From: Pseudomonadota bacterium
GTDB taxonomy: Bacteria; Pseudomonadota; Gammaproteobacteria; Acidiferrobacterales; UBA6901
DNA length: 35,271 nucleotides
Reading direction: 5' to 3'
Assembly (NCBI GenBank): GCA_021819085.1
Contig: JAKASJ010000003.1
Span: 1-35,271, forward strand
Positions 8,739-16,553 of this stretch are shown here, piece after piece. A model generated the notes under the pieces. It was not told the origin of the DNA. It was given only the letters and a program-made list of their open reading frames with translations, and ran no database searches. Each line of letters starts with the position of its first letter. The first letter of the stretch is position 1. The position numbers were made by a program, and so were the translations under genes.

Positions 8739-9155
8739 CTAGCGCGCGTGTTTCTTCACGAACGGAAAGACATCGGTATACCCCATGATGTCGGTGTACA
8801 GAAGAACCAGAAACACGACCAGGCCAATGAATAGCACTCCCCCGAAGTCGCCGCCGGCCGGCAGCTTGCCGATCCGGCCCGCGAGGTCCGCAACCTGGGC
8901 GTTGGTCAGGCTGTTGACGCGCGCACTCACATTCTTCGGATTGACACCCATTGCCAGCATCTGCTTGCGCACTTCTTTGCGCTCGAGGAAAGCCTGCACG
9001 CGTGCCCGGTTTTCGGAAGTCACCGCCCGGCTGTTGATCATGGTTTCGGTGCCGATGATCTGCGCACGCGCTGCCGCCACATGAATTCCCATGAATACCA
9101 GGCAGAGGATCAGGAAGCGGCTGACGGGTCTTGTCGCGAGGCTGAATTTATTCAT
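8739..9155 (-). CDS. PA2779-type exported protein with C-terminal membrane segment
   Basis: A 138-residue protein with a signal peptide (residues 1-31, ending AARA), a helical middle region with LTNAQVADLAGRIGKLPAGG, and a C-terminal hydrophobic segment (about 104-122, VLFIGLVVFLVLLYTDIMGY) that should anchor it in the inner membrane. It matches the PA2779 family, regularly found beside PA2778-type cysteine peptidases. The ATG at 9155 is preceded by a clear GGAG Shine-Dalgarno seven bases upstream. It is the first gene of a two-gene minus-strand unit and is divergent from pepP. The conserved pairing suggests substrate, partner or regulator of the peptidase; this is inference. Confidence 0.82.
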   Translation of the reverse strand: MNKFSLATRPVSRFLILCLVFMGIHVAAARAQIIGTETMINSRAVTSENRARVQAFLERKEVRKQMLAMGVNPKNVSARVNSLTNAQVADLAGRIGKLPAGGDFGGVLFIGLVVFLVLLYTDIMGYTDVFPFVKKHAR

Positions 9156-9331
9156 GGGAAGACTCCAGATTGGTTTTTCTGCCTAGTTTACTAGGTTAAG
9201 GGTCGGACCGGCTGACCGGGCAACCGTGTCGGAGCGAATCAATATATAACAGAGCGCACGACCTGCCCAGCATGCCGCATCCGGTGCCGACGAACGGACG
9301 AAAGGGCATGCCAGGACGTGCACCGCAGCCG

Positions 9332-9356
9332 CCGGCCGGACATTGCGGCCGGTTTT
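9332..9356 (+). terminator. Terminator-like hairpin just upstream of pepP
   Basis: CCGGCCG at 9332-9338 pairs perfectly with CGGCCGG at 9346-9352 around a seven-base loop and is followed by TTTT (9353-9356) on the plus strand. It ends 33 bases before the pepP ATG, and no plus-strand gene lies upstream, so it could block antisense transcription arising in the PA2779 gene or act as a leader attenuator. Confidence 0.5.
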
Positions 9357-9389
9357 CAAACATCCCGCCCAATAGGGCATAATGGGACG

Positions 9390-10697
9390 ATGGATATGAC
9401 CGTGTTCAGCAAACGTCGGCGCGAACTGATGGACCACATGCGTGGAGGCGTTGCCATACTGCCAACGGCGCCTGTGCGCACCCGTAATCGCGATGTGGAT
9501 TTTCCGTTCCGTCCCGACAGTGACTTCTACTACCTTACCCATTTCCCCGAGCCGGAGGCGGTAGCGGTACTTGTGCCGGGACGTCCCCACGGCGAATTCA
9601 TTCTGTTCTGCCGGGACAAGAACCCGGAAAAAGAAACCTGGGAGGGGAGACGCGCCGGTGTCGATGGCGCGCAGGAGCAGTACGGTGCCGATGACGCGTT
9701 TCCCATCGACGACATGGACGACATTCTTCCGGGGCTGCTCGAAAACCGTGAAAAGGTCTTCTGCAGCATGGGGCGCAATCCCGATTTCGATCATCGTCTC
9801 ATGAGCTGGGTCAACGAAGTCCGAGCCAAGGCGCGTAACGGCGTGCACGCACCCGGGGAATTTGTCGACCTTGATCACATCCTTCACGAGATGCGTCTGA
9901 TCAAGCGGCCCGAAGAATTGCGGCTGATGCGCAAGGCGGCCAAAATTTCGGCACGTGCCCACCGGCAGGCCATGATCGCCTGCCGGTCTGGCGCGATGGA
10001 GTATGAGATCGAAGCTGAACTGCTTTACGAATTCGCCAAAGGAGGTAGCCGATCGCCTGCCTACCCTCCGATCGTCGGGGGAGGAGCCAACAGTTGCATC
10101 CTGCATTACACCGAAAACAGCGAGGAACTCAAGGACGGTGATCTGCTTCTGATCGACGCCGGGGCTGAGGTCGACGGCTATGCCGCCGATATAACGCGCA
10201 CCTTCCCGGTCAATGGCAAATTCGGCGATACCCAGAAGGCCGTATACGAAGTCGTGCTGGAGGCACAGCTCGCGGCCATCGCGAAGGTTCGTGCAGGAAA
10301 CCATTGGAACGAGCCGCACGATACCGCTGTTCGCATCCTTGCACAGGGGTTGCGGGATCTCGGCTTGCTGAAGGGGAATGTCGATGGACTCGTGGAGAAC
10401 GGTGACTACAGGCGTTTCTATATGCACCGCACCGGCCACTGGCTGGGAATGGATGTGCACGATGTCGGCGATTACAAGGTGAATGATGATTGGCGGCTCC
10501 TGGAGCCGGGAATGGTTCTGACCGTTGAGCCAGGCCTGTACATCGCTGCCGGAAACAAGGACATACCACGCGAGTTCTGGAATATCGGCGTGCGGATAGA
10601 GGATGATGTGCTGGTAATGCGCGATGGCAACGAGGTGCTCAGTTACGAGGCACCGAAGACGATTTCCGAGATCGAGACTTTGATGCGTGGCCGGTGA
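9390..10697 (+). CDS. pepP: Xaa-Pro aminopeptidase
   Basis: Cytoplasmic M24 metallopeptidase that removes N-terminal residues preceding proline. The product is 435 residues (E. coli PepP 441). The N-terminal creatinase-like domain includes PFRPDSDFYYLTHFPEPEA. The C-terminal pita-bread domain has the five metal ligands: two Asp in LIDAGAEVDGYAADITRTFP, His in HRTGHWLGMDVHD, Glu in VEPGLY and Glu in VRIEDD. The ATG at 9390 was chosen; the ATG at 9396 is also possible because a GGGA lies eight bases before it. It leads the pepP-ubiH-ubiI group, the same order as in E. coli, although peptide trimming and ubiquinone synthesis have no obvious biochemical link. Confidence 0.95.
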   Translation: MDMTVFSKRRRELMDHMRGGVAILPTAPVRTRNRDVDFPFRPDSDFYYLTHFPEPEAVAVLVPGRPHGEFILFCRDKNPEKETWEGRRAGVDGAQEQYGADDAFPIDDMDDILPGLLENREKVFCSMGRNPDFDHRLMSWVNEVRAKARNGVHAPGEFVDLDHILHEMRLIKRPEELRLMRKAAKISARAHRQAMIACRSGAMEYEIEAELLYEFAKGGSRSPAYPPIVGGGANSCILHYTENSEELKDGDLLLIDAGAEVDGYAADITRTFPVNGKFGDTQKAVYEVVLEAQLAAIAKVRAGNHWNEPHDTAVRILAQGLRDLGLLKGNVDGLVENGDYRRFYMHRTGHWLGMDVHDVGDYKVNDDWRLLEPGMVLTVEPGLYIAAGNKDIPREFWNIGVRIEDDVLVMRDGNEVLSYEAPKTISEIETLMRGR

Positions 10698-10772
10698 CAC
10701 CGGGTGTGCACGGAGTAGCCAGGCGACTGTTCGCTGGCGCCATCGAGGCCGGTCCGGACAGCGGGACTGCCC

Positions 10773-12002
10773 ATGAAACCGGATTACGACATCCTGATCA
10801 TCGGGGGCGGCATGGTCGGCGCCAGTCTGGGCATAGCCCTCGGGGGTAGTGACCTGAGCGTGGGCGTGGTCGAGTCGGTACCCTATGGCGATACGCGACA
10901 GCCGAGTTATGATGATCGAACCGTTGCGCTGGCCTATGGATCGCAGCGCATATTCTCCGCGCTGGGCGTCTGGGAGAGCTTGCAGGCGGCGTCCGGCGTG
11001 ACAGCCATCAGACGCATCCATGTTTCGGACCGTGGCCATTTTGGATTCACGCACCTGGATGCCCGCGTAGCCGGAGTCGAGGCCCTGGGGTACGTGGTGG
11101 AAAACCGCGTTCTGGGCGCGGTGCTGAACGCGCGGCTGCGGGCTACGTCTGGGGTCGAGTTGCTGCAGCCTGCCACCCTGAAAACAGCAGATTTTGCCGG
11201 TGACTGCGCCTCGGTGGAGATCGACCATGCAGGATCCGCGCGTAAACTGACTGCCCGGCTGGTCGTGGCGGCCGACGGAGGCGACTCGGCAGTGCGTACC
11301 GAGTCGGGGATTGCCGTGCGCCGGGTCGACTATCGCCAGACCGCCGTGGTGACCAACGTAACGGTTGAACATCCGCATCAGGGGACCGCGTATGAGCGGT
11401 TTACGGCGGACGGCCCGCTTGCGCTTTTGCCCATGTCGCAGAATCGCTGCAGCGTTGTCTGGAGCCTGCCTCCAGAGCGGGCGGAGGCAGTGCTGGCGCT
11501 GCCGGATGCGGCCTTTCTCGACCGGCTGCAGGACGGTTTTGGCAGGCGTCTTGGCCGGTTCATCAAGTCTGGCGTGCGTCGATCCTACGTGCTCGCCCTG
11601 ACGCGCGTGGCGGAACATGTGCGTCCGCGTCTGGTTCTCATCGGCAACGCAGCGCACACCCTGCATCCGGTCGCGGGGCAGGGGTTCAATCTGGGGTTGC
11701 GTGACGTCGCCGCACTGGCCGAAGTTCTTGCCGATGCCCGATGCCAAGGCGAGGACCTTGGGTCTGTCGGCGTGCTGCGCACCTACGCAGACTGGAGACG
11801 GCGCGACAACCTCGCGGTCAGCCGCTTCACGGACGGCCTCGTGCGGCTGTTTTCCAACAGCTTTGCGCCCCTCGTGATTGCACGCAATCTGGGTCTGGTC
11901 GCTGTGGACCTCATTCCGGGCATCAAGCGTGGATTGGTGTATCGAACCATGGGTCTCGCCGGAAGACTTCCCCGGCTCGCCCGTGGGCTGCCGCTGTCCT
12001 AG
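10773..12002 (+). CDS. ubiH: 2-octaprenyl-6-methoxyphenol hydroxylase UbiH
   Basis: FAD-dependent aromatic monooxygenase of ubiquinone biosynthesis, working in the Ubi complex at the inner membrane. The product is 409 residues. An N-terminal Rossmann dinucleotide motif GGGMVGAS (11-18) binds FAD. The mid-protein segment has VVAADGGDSAVR, and the second FAD motif reads LIGNAAHTLHPVAGQGFNLGLRD. GNAAH in place of GDAAH is a UbiH signature also seen in E. coli UbiH, and separates it from the ubiI product next door. The ATG at 10773 has GGGAC upstream. It starts 75 bases after pepP and is followed by ubiI, so cotranscription is likely. Confidence 0.92.
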   Translation: MKPDYDILIIGGGMVGASLGIALGGSDLSVGVVESVPYGDTRQPSYDDRTVALAYGSQRIFSALGVWESLQAASGVTAIRRIHVSDRGHFGFTHLDARVAGVEALGYVVENRVLGAVLNARLRATSGVELLQPATLKTADFAGDCASVEIDHAGSARKLTARLVVAADGGDSAVRTESGIAVRRVDYRQTAVVTNVTVEHPHQGTAYERFTADGPLALLPMSQNRCSVVWSLPPERAEAVLALPDAAFLDRLQDGFGRRLGRFIKSGVRRSYVLALTRVAEHVRPRLVLIGNAAHTLHPVAGQGFNLGLRDVAALAEVLADARCQGEDLGSVGVLRTYADWRRRDNLAVSRFTDGLVRLFSNSFAPLVIARNLGLVAVDLIPGIKRGLVYRTMGLAGRLPRLARGLPLS

Positions 12003-12071
12003 CCGACCCATGAACAAATTGGCAGTCCGGCACCGTGCAGCCTGCCGCTCGCGCAGCCGAGGGTCGCTGCG

Positions 12072-13319
12072 ATGAACAGGATGGGTAGTCGTGGCGCCGG
12101 CATGGATTGCGATCTGGTCATCGTTGGTGCGGGCATGGTCGGCGCTACGCTCGCACTTGCCTGCGGACAGGCTGGAATGCGTGTTGTCATTGTCGATAGT
12201 CAGGCTCCAGCGACCGATTTCCCGGACGAATACGATCTGCGCGTGAGTGCCATAACGCTGGCATCCCGCGAGATATTTCGGAATCTCGGCATTTGGCAGG
12301 ACCTTGTGCAGCGACGCGTATGTCCGGTGCGGGAAATGTACGTGTGGGACGCCAGAGGTTCCGGCGCCATCCATTTCGACGCAGCCGAGCTCGGCGAGGC
12401 GCAGCTTGGCTACATCATCGAGAATCGGGCAATCATACATGCCGCACATACCCATATCGCCCGGTTGCCGGTTGTCAGTCTCATGTGTCCGGCCACGCTT
12501 GTGGCTATCGAAGTCCGCGAAGCGGGCGTCACGGCAACGCTTTCTGACGGGACGGCGCTTACGGCGCAGCTCGTGGTGGGTGCTGACGGGACGGAATCGC
12601 GAGTGCGTAAACTGGCAGGTATCGATAGCCGCAGCGGGAGCTACGACCAGATCGCCATCGTTGCCACTGTTCGAACCTCCGCGCCTCACGGCGAGGTTGC
12701 ACGCCAGGTGTTCCTCGCAAGCGGGCCGCTGGCGTTCCTGCCGCTGTGCGATCCGAACCTGTCCTCCATCGTATGGTCCTGCGATTCCCGTTACGGAAAG
12801 TCACTGCTGGATCTGGAGGACGGTGCCTTCCGCCAGGAGCTTCAGACAAGCTTTGGAGACAGGCTGGGTGAGATCAGGGCGGTGAGCGCACGCGCTGCGT
12901 TCCCGCTCGGATTCGCGCATGCCCGGCATTATGTCGATGCGCGCGTGGCGCTGGTCGGAGACGCGGCGCACCGTGTTCATCCGCTAGCCGGACAAGGAGT
13001 CAATCTCGGGTTGCTCGACGCGGCGACACTCGCAGAAGTGATCGGCAACGCGTTCCGGCTGGGTCGCGACATCGGGACATCCGGGGTATTGCGCCGCTTT
13101 GAGCGCTGGCGCAAGGGCGACAACCTGATGATGCTGGCGGTTACTGACATTTTCAAGCGCGCCTTCGGCATGGATTACTGGCCAATCCGGGCCGCGCGCA
13201 ATTTCGGTCTTACCGCTGCCGACGTGCTTGTGCCGGTCAAACGTCTGGTCATGCGGCGGGCCGTTGGTCTTGAAGGTGATCTGCCGCCGCTCGCAAAGCG
13301 CATGCTGGCCGGGGATTGA
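12072..13319 (+). CDS. ubiI: UbiI/VisC-type FAD-dependent ubiquinone hydroxylase
   Basis: Second member of the UbiH/UbiF/UbiI/Coq6 family, probably the C5 hydroxylase of ubiquinone synthesis. It has 415 residues from the ATG at 12072; ATGs at 12081 and 12102 are also in frame, and the last would put the FAD motif VGAGMVGATLA nearest the N-terminus. Other features are DLRVSAITLASREIFRNLG, VVGADGTESRVR and the second FAD motif LVGDAAHRVHPLAGQGVNLG with canonical GDAAH. Position directly after ubiH matches the E. coli ubiH-ubiI (visC) order, so I use ubiI, but sequence alone does not exclude a UbiF or UbiM-type specificity. Confidence 0.85.
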   Translation: MNRMGSRGAGMDCDLVIVGAGMVGATLALACGQAGMRVVIVDSQAPATDFPDEYDLRVSAITLASREIFRNLGIWQDLVQRRVCPVREMYVWDARGSGAIHFDAAELGEAQLGYIIENRAIIHAAHTHIARLPVVSLMCPATLVAIEVREAGVTATLSDGTALTAQLVVGADGTESRVRKLAGIDSRSGSYDQIAIVATVRTSAPHGEVARQVFLASGPLAFLPLCDPNLSSIVWSCDSRYGKSLLDLEDGAFRQELQTSFGDRLGEIRAVSARAAFPLGFAHARHYVDARVALVGDAAHRVHPLAGQGVNLGLLDAATLAEVIGNAFRLGRDIGTSGVLRRFERWRKGDNLMMLAVTDIFKRAFGMDYWPIRAARNFGLTAADVLVPVKRLVMRRAVGLEGDLPPLAKRMLAGD

Positions 13320-13887
13320 TTCTGTGCTGGCGCAAAGCATCGGGTACCTGGACGCAGAGATGATTTCACGCAGATACAGGATGTGGCCCTGCGGCATGCG
13401 TTCACCGTGCAATCGTCCATCGGCGACGATGTCTGCGACTGAATGCCCACCACTCGCAGACCTCTGGCGGTGGAACCTGCTTGACTAATTCCGGGACTCT
13501 CAATGTCGGGACATTCACCGCTGCTATCAGTAATCCCGGTGGCGCGCCTATTGTCAGTACCAGCGTCGTATCCGGTATTACCCTGCAGGTGGCGAGCTTG
13601 GGCGCTCGCGGTCAGGCGGCCGGTATACAGGCTGTCGGTTATGTGGATTGGTCGGCGATTTCTCCCAGTTTGCGTCTGTTCGGAGTAAGGGAGCCGGCAT
13701 TGAAGCTTCCGGCGGGGCAGCAGGACCAGTAAGCACACGTCTTTTCCGCCGGACCGCATGTCGTCAGGCGATTGATTGCGCCGCAAGCCGAATCAGTGAG
13801 GCAATAGTGCACGTCTTTGAGAGAGAAGCACCGTGGTTAGCCCCCCGGAGCAGTACACGCCAAAGGTCAGTTGCCAGGCCTTCCCAT
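13320..13887. other. Intergenic stretch between ubiI and ntrC
   Basis: The 3' ends of ubiI (plus) and ntrC (minus) converge here. The only frame with any protein character is the plus frame that ends at 13732, listed separately. No strong intrinsic terminator was found for either gene, and no RNA gene is visible. Confidence 0.4.
13481..13732 (+). CDS. Possible small orphan protein
   Basis: An 83-residue frame with a TTG start, rich in small residues Gly, Ala, Ser, Thr and Val. It contains TSVVSGITLQVASLGARGQA and ends LRLFGVREPALKLPAGQQDQ. The frame is open further upstream to about 13358, but that part is Arg/His/Cys-rich and unconvincing. There is no clear RBS or signal peptide, and third-position GC is weaker than in neighbouring genes. 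It could be the surviving 3' part of a longer Ser/Thr/Gly-rich surface protein or just chance. Family not recognised. Confidence 0.25.
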   Translation: MTNSGTLNVGTFTAAISNPGGAPIVSTSVVSGITLQVASLGARGQAAGIQAVGYVDWSAISPSLRLFGVREPALKLPAGQQDQ

Positions 13888-15282
13888 TCACATTCCAAGT
13901 TCCTTGAGTTTGCGCGTAAGCGTGTTCCTGCCCCAGCCAAGCTTACGCGCCGCATCCTGTTTTCTGCCGCCCGTGTGCGCGAGCGCCACCTCAATCAGGA
14001 TGCGCTCGAAGTCAGGGTTGAGTTTCTCGAGAATATTTGTTTCACCAAGCGTCAGGCGCTGTTCGATCAGCCGGCGCAGCCCTGCCTCCCAGTCCGGTGC
14101 CCGCTGCGCATCGGGCTCGGCTTCGCGCAGTTCCTGCGGTAGATCCTCGACCCGTACGCTCTGTCCCGGCGCCATGACTGTGAGCCAGCGGCAGGTGTTC
14201 TCGAGCTGACGGACATTCCCGGGCCACGACAGACTCCCCATGTAGGCTTCCGTCTCCGGTAGCAACTGTTTGGTCTCCGTGTGCAGTTCCTGCGCGGATG
14301 TCTCAAGAAAGTGGCGGGCCAGAACCGGAATGTCTTCCTGGCGTGCCCGCAATGGCGGAATGTGCACGCGAATCACGTTCAGACGATGAAACAAATCCTC
14401 GCGAAAGCGTCCGTCGCTAACCCGGCTTTCGAGATCCTGATTGGTCGCGGCAATGATGCGCACGTCGGTTTCGATTTGTTCGTGTCCGCCGACCCGATAG
14501 AACTTGCCGTCCGAAAGCACGCGCAGCAGCCGCGTCTGAAGTTCCGCCGGCATGTCCCCGATTTCGTCCAGAAACAGAGTGCCACCATGTGCCTGTTCGA
14601 ATCGGCCCTTGCGCTGTGTCAGCGCTCCAGTAAACGCCCCACGTTCGTGTCCGAACAGCTCGGATTCCAGAAGTTCGCCGGGGATAGCTGCAATGTTTAT
14701 CGCTATGAATGGCTTGTCCGCGCGCGGGCTGTGCCGGTGAAGTGCACGTGCCACCAGCTCCTTTCCGGTACCCGACTCGCCGTTGATGAGCACATTCAGG
14801 TTTGAGCGTGACAGACGTCCGATGGCCCGGAACACTTCCTGCATGGCGGGCGCTTCGCCAATGATTTCGGGTACCGCATTGGGTTCGGGCACAGGGCCAT
14901 TGCGATGCCTGCGGTGATGTTCTATGGCGCGACGCGTGAGCCGTACCGCGTCGTCGACATCGAAAGGCTTTGGCAGGTACTCGAATGCGCCTCCACGATA
15001 TGCAGCAACTGCACTCTCGAGATCAGAGTGCGCAGTCATGATAATGATCGGCAACTCCGGAAAGCGCGCACGGATTGATTCCAGAAGATCAAGTCCGCCG
15101 ATACCGGGCATGCGAATATCCGTAATGATCGCATCAGGCTGCTGGTGGCTGAGGTTCGCGAGTACGTTCTCCGCGGACTCGAAAGTACGCACTGCGATGC
15201 CCTCCTGCTGCAGCGCCCTCTCGAGGACCCAGCGAATGGACTGGTCGTCGTCGATAACCCACGCCGCTTCCTGCTTACCCAT
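13888..15282 (-). CDS. ntrC: Nitrogen regulation response regulator NtrC
   Basis: Sigma54 enhancer-binding activator of nitrogen-starvation genes, 464 residues (E. coli 469). The receiver domain (about 1-125) has the acidic pocket DDD (11-13), phospho-acceptor Asp55 in IITDIRMPG and Lys in YLPKPFD. The AAA+ domain (about 140-370) has Walker A GESGTGKE, the sigma54-contact loop GAFTGA and Walker [12 protein letters not shown]. The C-terminal Fis-type helix-turn-helix is [19 protein letters not shown]. It overlaps the end of ntrB by 8 bp, with a GGGGGA Shine-Dalgarno inside ntrB. Predicted binding sites lie upstream of both ntrB and glnA. Confidence 0.96.
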   Translation of the reverse strand: MGKQEAAWVIDDDQSIRWVLERALQQEGIAVRTFESAENVLANLSHQQPDAIITDIRMPGIGGLDLLESIRARFPELPIIIMTAHSDLESAVAAYRGGAFEYLPKPFDVDDAVRLTRRAIEHHRRHRNGPVPEPNAVPEIIGEAPAMQEVFRAIGRLSRSNLNVLINGESGTGKELVARALHRHSPRADKPFIAINIAAIPGELLESELFGHERGAFTGALTQRKGRFEQAHGGTLFLDEIGDMPAELQTRLLRVLSDGKFYRVGGHEQIETDVRIIAATNQDLESRVSDGRFREDLFHRLNVIRVHIPPLRARQEDIPVLARHFLETSAQELHTETKQLLPETEAYMGSLSWPGNVRQLENTCRWLTVMAPGQSVRVEDLPQELREAEPDAQRAPDWEAGLRRLIEQRLTLGETNILEKLNPDFERILIEVALAHTGGRKQDAARKLGWGRNTLTRKLKELGM

Positions 15283-16327
15283 TTCTATCCCCCATTGGCA
15301 AATAGATGCGGAATATCGTCTGCAGCGGCCGGCTGATGCACTCGATCATCCCTCCGTGCTGGTGAATGATGTCCTGTGCAATCGACAGACCCAGACCGGT
15401 GCCTTCTGCACGGCCAGTGATCATCGGATAGAATATGTGTTCGCGGAGCTCATCGGGTACGCCCGGGCCATTGTCCTCGATTTCGACGCGCAGCGTCAGG
15501 CGGTGGCGGTGTTGTCCGATGGTGAATTGGCGCTCGATGCGGGAGCGAAGCCAGACCGTCCCTTTTCCGTCCAGCGCCTGTGCCGCGTTACGGGCGATGT
15601 TGAGAATCGCTTGGATGAGCTGATCCGAATCGGCCGGAAACTCCGGCAGGCTCGGATCATAGTCGCGGCGCACGCTGATGCCTTCTGGGATCTCTGCCAA
15701 TACCAGGCTGCGCACGTGTTCGAACACCTGGTGGATGTTCGTCGGACGCTTGTTGAGAGGCGCATTCGGTCCGATCATGCGGTCGACCAGGCCGCGCAGG
15801 CGGTCTGCTTCGCGAATAATGATGCTCGTGTACTCTGCAAGTTCGCGGCTGGGTAGTTTGCGTTCGAGAAGTTGTGCGGCACCGCGCAGTCCGCCCAGTG
15901 GGTTCTTGATCTCATGCGCGAGGCCGCGAATCAGTGCACGGCTGGTGGCGTGCTGGTCAAGCATTTTCTCCTCGCGTGCCAGGCGTAGCAGCCGGTCCAC
16001 GGGGGTCCATTCCATGAGCAGCTCGGTGGCGACGTCACCCGCCAGCGGTGTGACCGCACAATCCACGGTGATGTCGCGGCCGTCCGCAAGTCTGACCCGC
16101 AGGCCATGCTCGGTAAAGGGGTGCCCGCTGCGAAGCGCTCCGCTGAGCTGCTGGATCAGCGATGGATTGTGCGGAAGCAGCTCGGCGATGGACTGTCCGA
16201 GGATCTGGCGGGCGCTGACCTGAAACAGCATTTCCCCAGCCGGATTGATGGTAAGCAGCTGCAAGGAACCATCGAGCACGATCACCGTCGCGCTCAGATT
16301 GTCCATAATATGCTGACAGTCATTCAC
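15275..16327 (-). CDS. ntrB: Nitrogen sensor histidine kinase/phosphatase NtrB
   Basis: Cytoplasmic sensor kinase that phosphorylates NtrC when nitrogen is limiting and dephosphorylates it when bound by PII. It has 350 residues (E. coli 349). The N-terminal PAS domain (about 5-115) has LLTINPAGEMLFQVSARQIL. The H-box is ALIRGLAHEIKNPLGGLRG, the N-box QAILNIARNAAQAL, G1 EDNGPGVP and G2 GTGLGLSIAQDII. It starts with GTG at 16325-16327, preceded by AAGGTGA. The out-of-frame ATG four bases further into the gene cannot be the start. It is separated from upstream glnA by a strong terminator and appears to have its own sigma54 promoter. Confidence 0.95.
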   Translation of the reverse strand: MNDCQHIMDNLSATVIVLDGSLQLLTINPAGEMLFQVSARQILGQSIAELLPHNPSLIQQLSGALRSGHPFTEHGLRVRLADGRDITVDCAVTPLAGDVATELLMEWTPVDRLLRLAREEKMLDQHATSRALIRGLAHEIKNPLGGLRGAAQLLERKLPSRELAEYTSIIIREADRLRGLVDRMIGPNAPLNKRPTNIHQVFEHVRSLVLAEIPEGISVRRDYDPSLPEFPADSDQLIQAILNIARNAAQALDGKGTVWLRSRIERQFTIGQHRHRLTLRVEIEDNGPGVPDELREHIFYPMITGRAEGTGLGLSIAQDIIHQHGGMIECISRPLQTIFRIYLPMGDRNG

Positions 16328-16370
16328 TGATGCTCACCTTTTCCGGTTTAGACCGGGCTACCGATCCAAT

Positions 16371-16386
16371 AGCAAGAATTGCACCA
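16371..16386 (-). promoter_or_regulatory. Predicted sigma54 promoter of ntrBC
   Basis: On the minus strand the bases read TGGTGCAATTCTTGCT: GG, ten bases, GC, with TTGCT at the -12 element, a close match to the sigma54 consensus. The transcript would start near 16360, about 33 bases before the ntrB GTG. An NtrC-like site is centred about 97 bases upstream. Confidence 0.65.
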
Positions 16387-16448
16387 TTTTAAATTTCATA
16401 GAAAAATAAATGACTTAGGCGAAAAACCTATTTTAGCAGGAAATGAAA

Positions 16449-16465
16449 TGCACCAAAAGAGTGCA
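16449..16465 (-). promoter_or_regulatory. Predicted NtrC-binding site upstream of ntrBC
   Basis: TGCACCAAAAGAGTGCA matches the enterobacterial NtrC consensus TGCACCAAAATGGTGCA at all but two positions. Centred about 97 bases upstream of the predicted ntrB transcription start and downstream of the glnA terminator, it is suited to activate ntrBC rather than glnA. Confidence 0.7.
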
Positions 16466-16504
16466 TTATTTGAGATCGTGACCGAGAAAAATCATCACAT
16501 AAAC

Positions 16505-16529
16505 AAACGCCCCCATGGCGGGGGCGTTT
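16505..16529 (-). terminator. Intrinsic terminator of glnA
   Basis: A perfect 10-bp stem, AAACGCCCCC (16505-16514) with GGGGGCGTTT (16520-16529), and a five-base loop. On the minus strand, downstream of the glnA stop at 16554, the hairpin runs into a T-rich stretch (TTTGTTTATG). It should separate glnA from ntrBC. Confidence 0.85.
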
Positions 16530-16553
16530 CGGGACAGCCGTGTCGGTATCGAC

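Noticed and set aside
9183-12689. Unbroken 1168-codon minus-strand open frame opposite pepP, ubiH and part of ubiI
   Set aside because: It runs antisense to three well-recognised genes and its translation has no family features. High GC and codon bias suppress antisense stop codons, which explains the length.
13175-13786. Minus-strand open frame of 203 codons across the end of ubiI and the gap to ntrC
   Set aside because: It overlaps the conserved ubiI 3' end antisense, and the composition is not protein-like.
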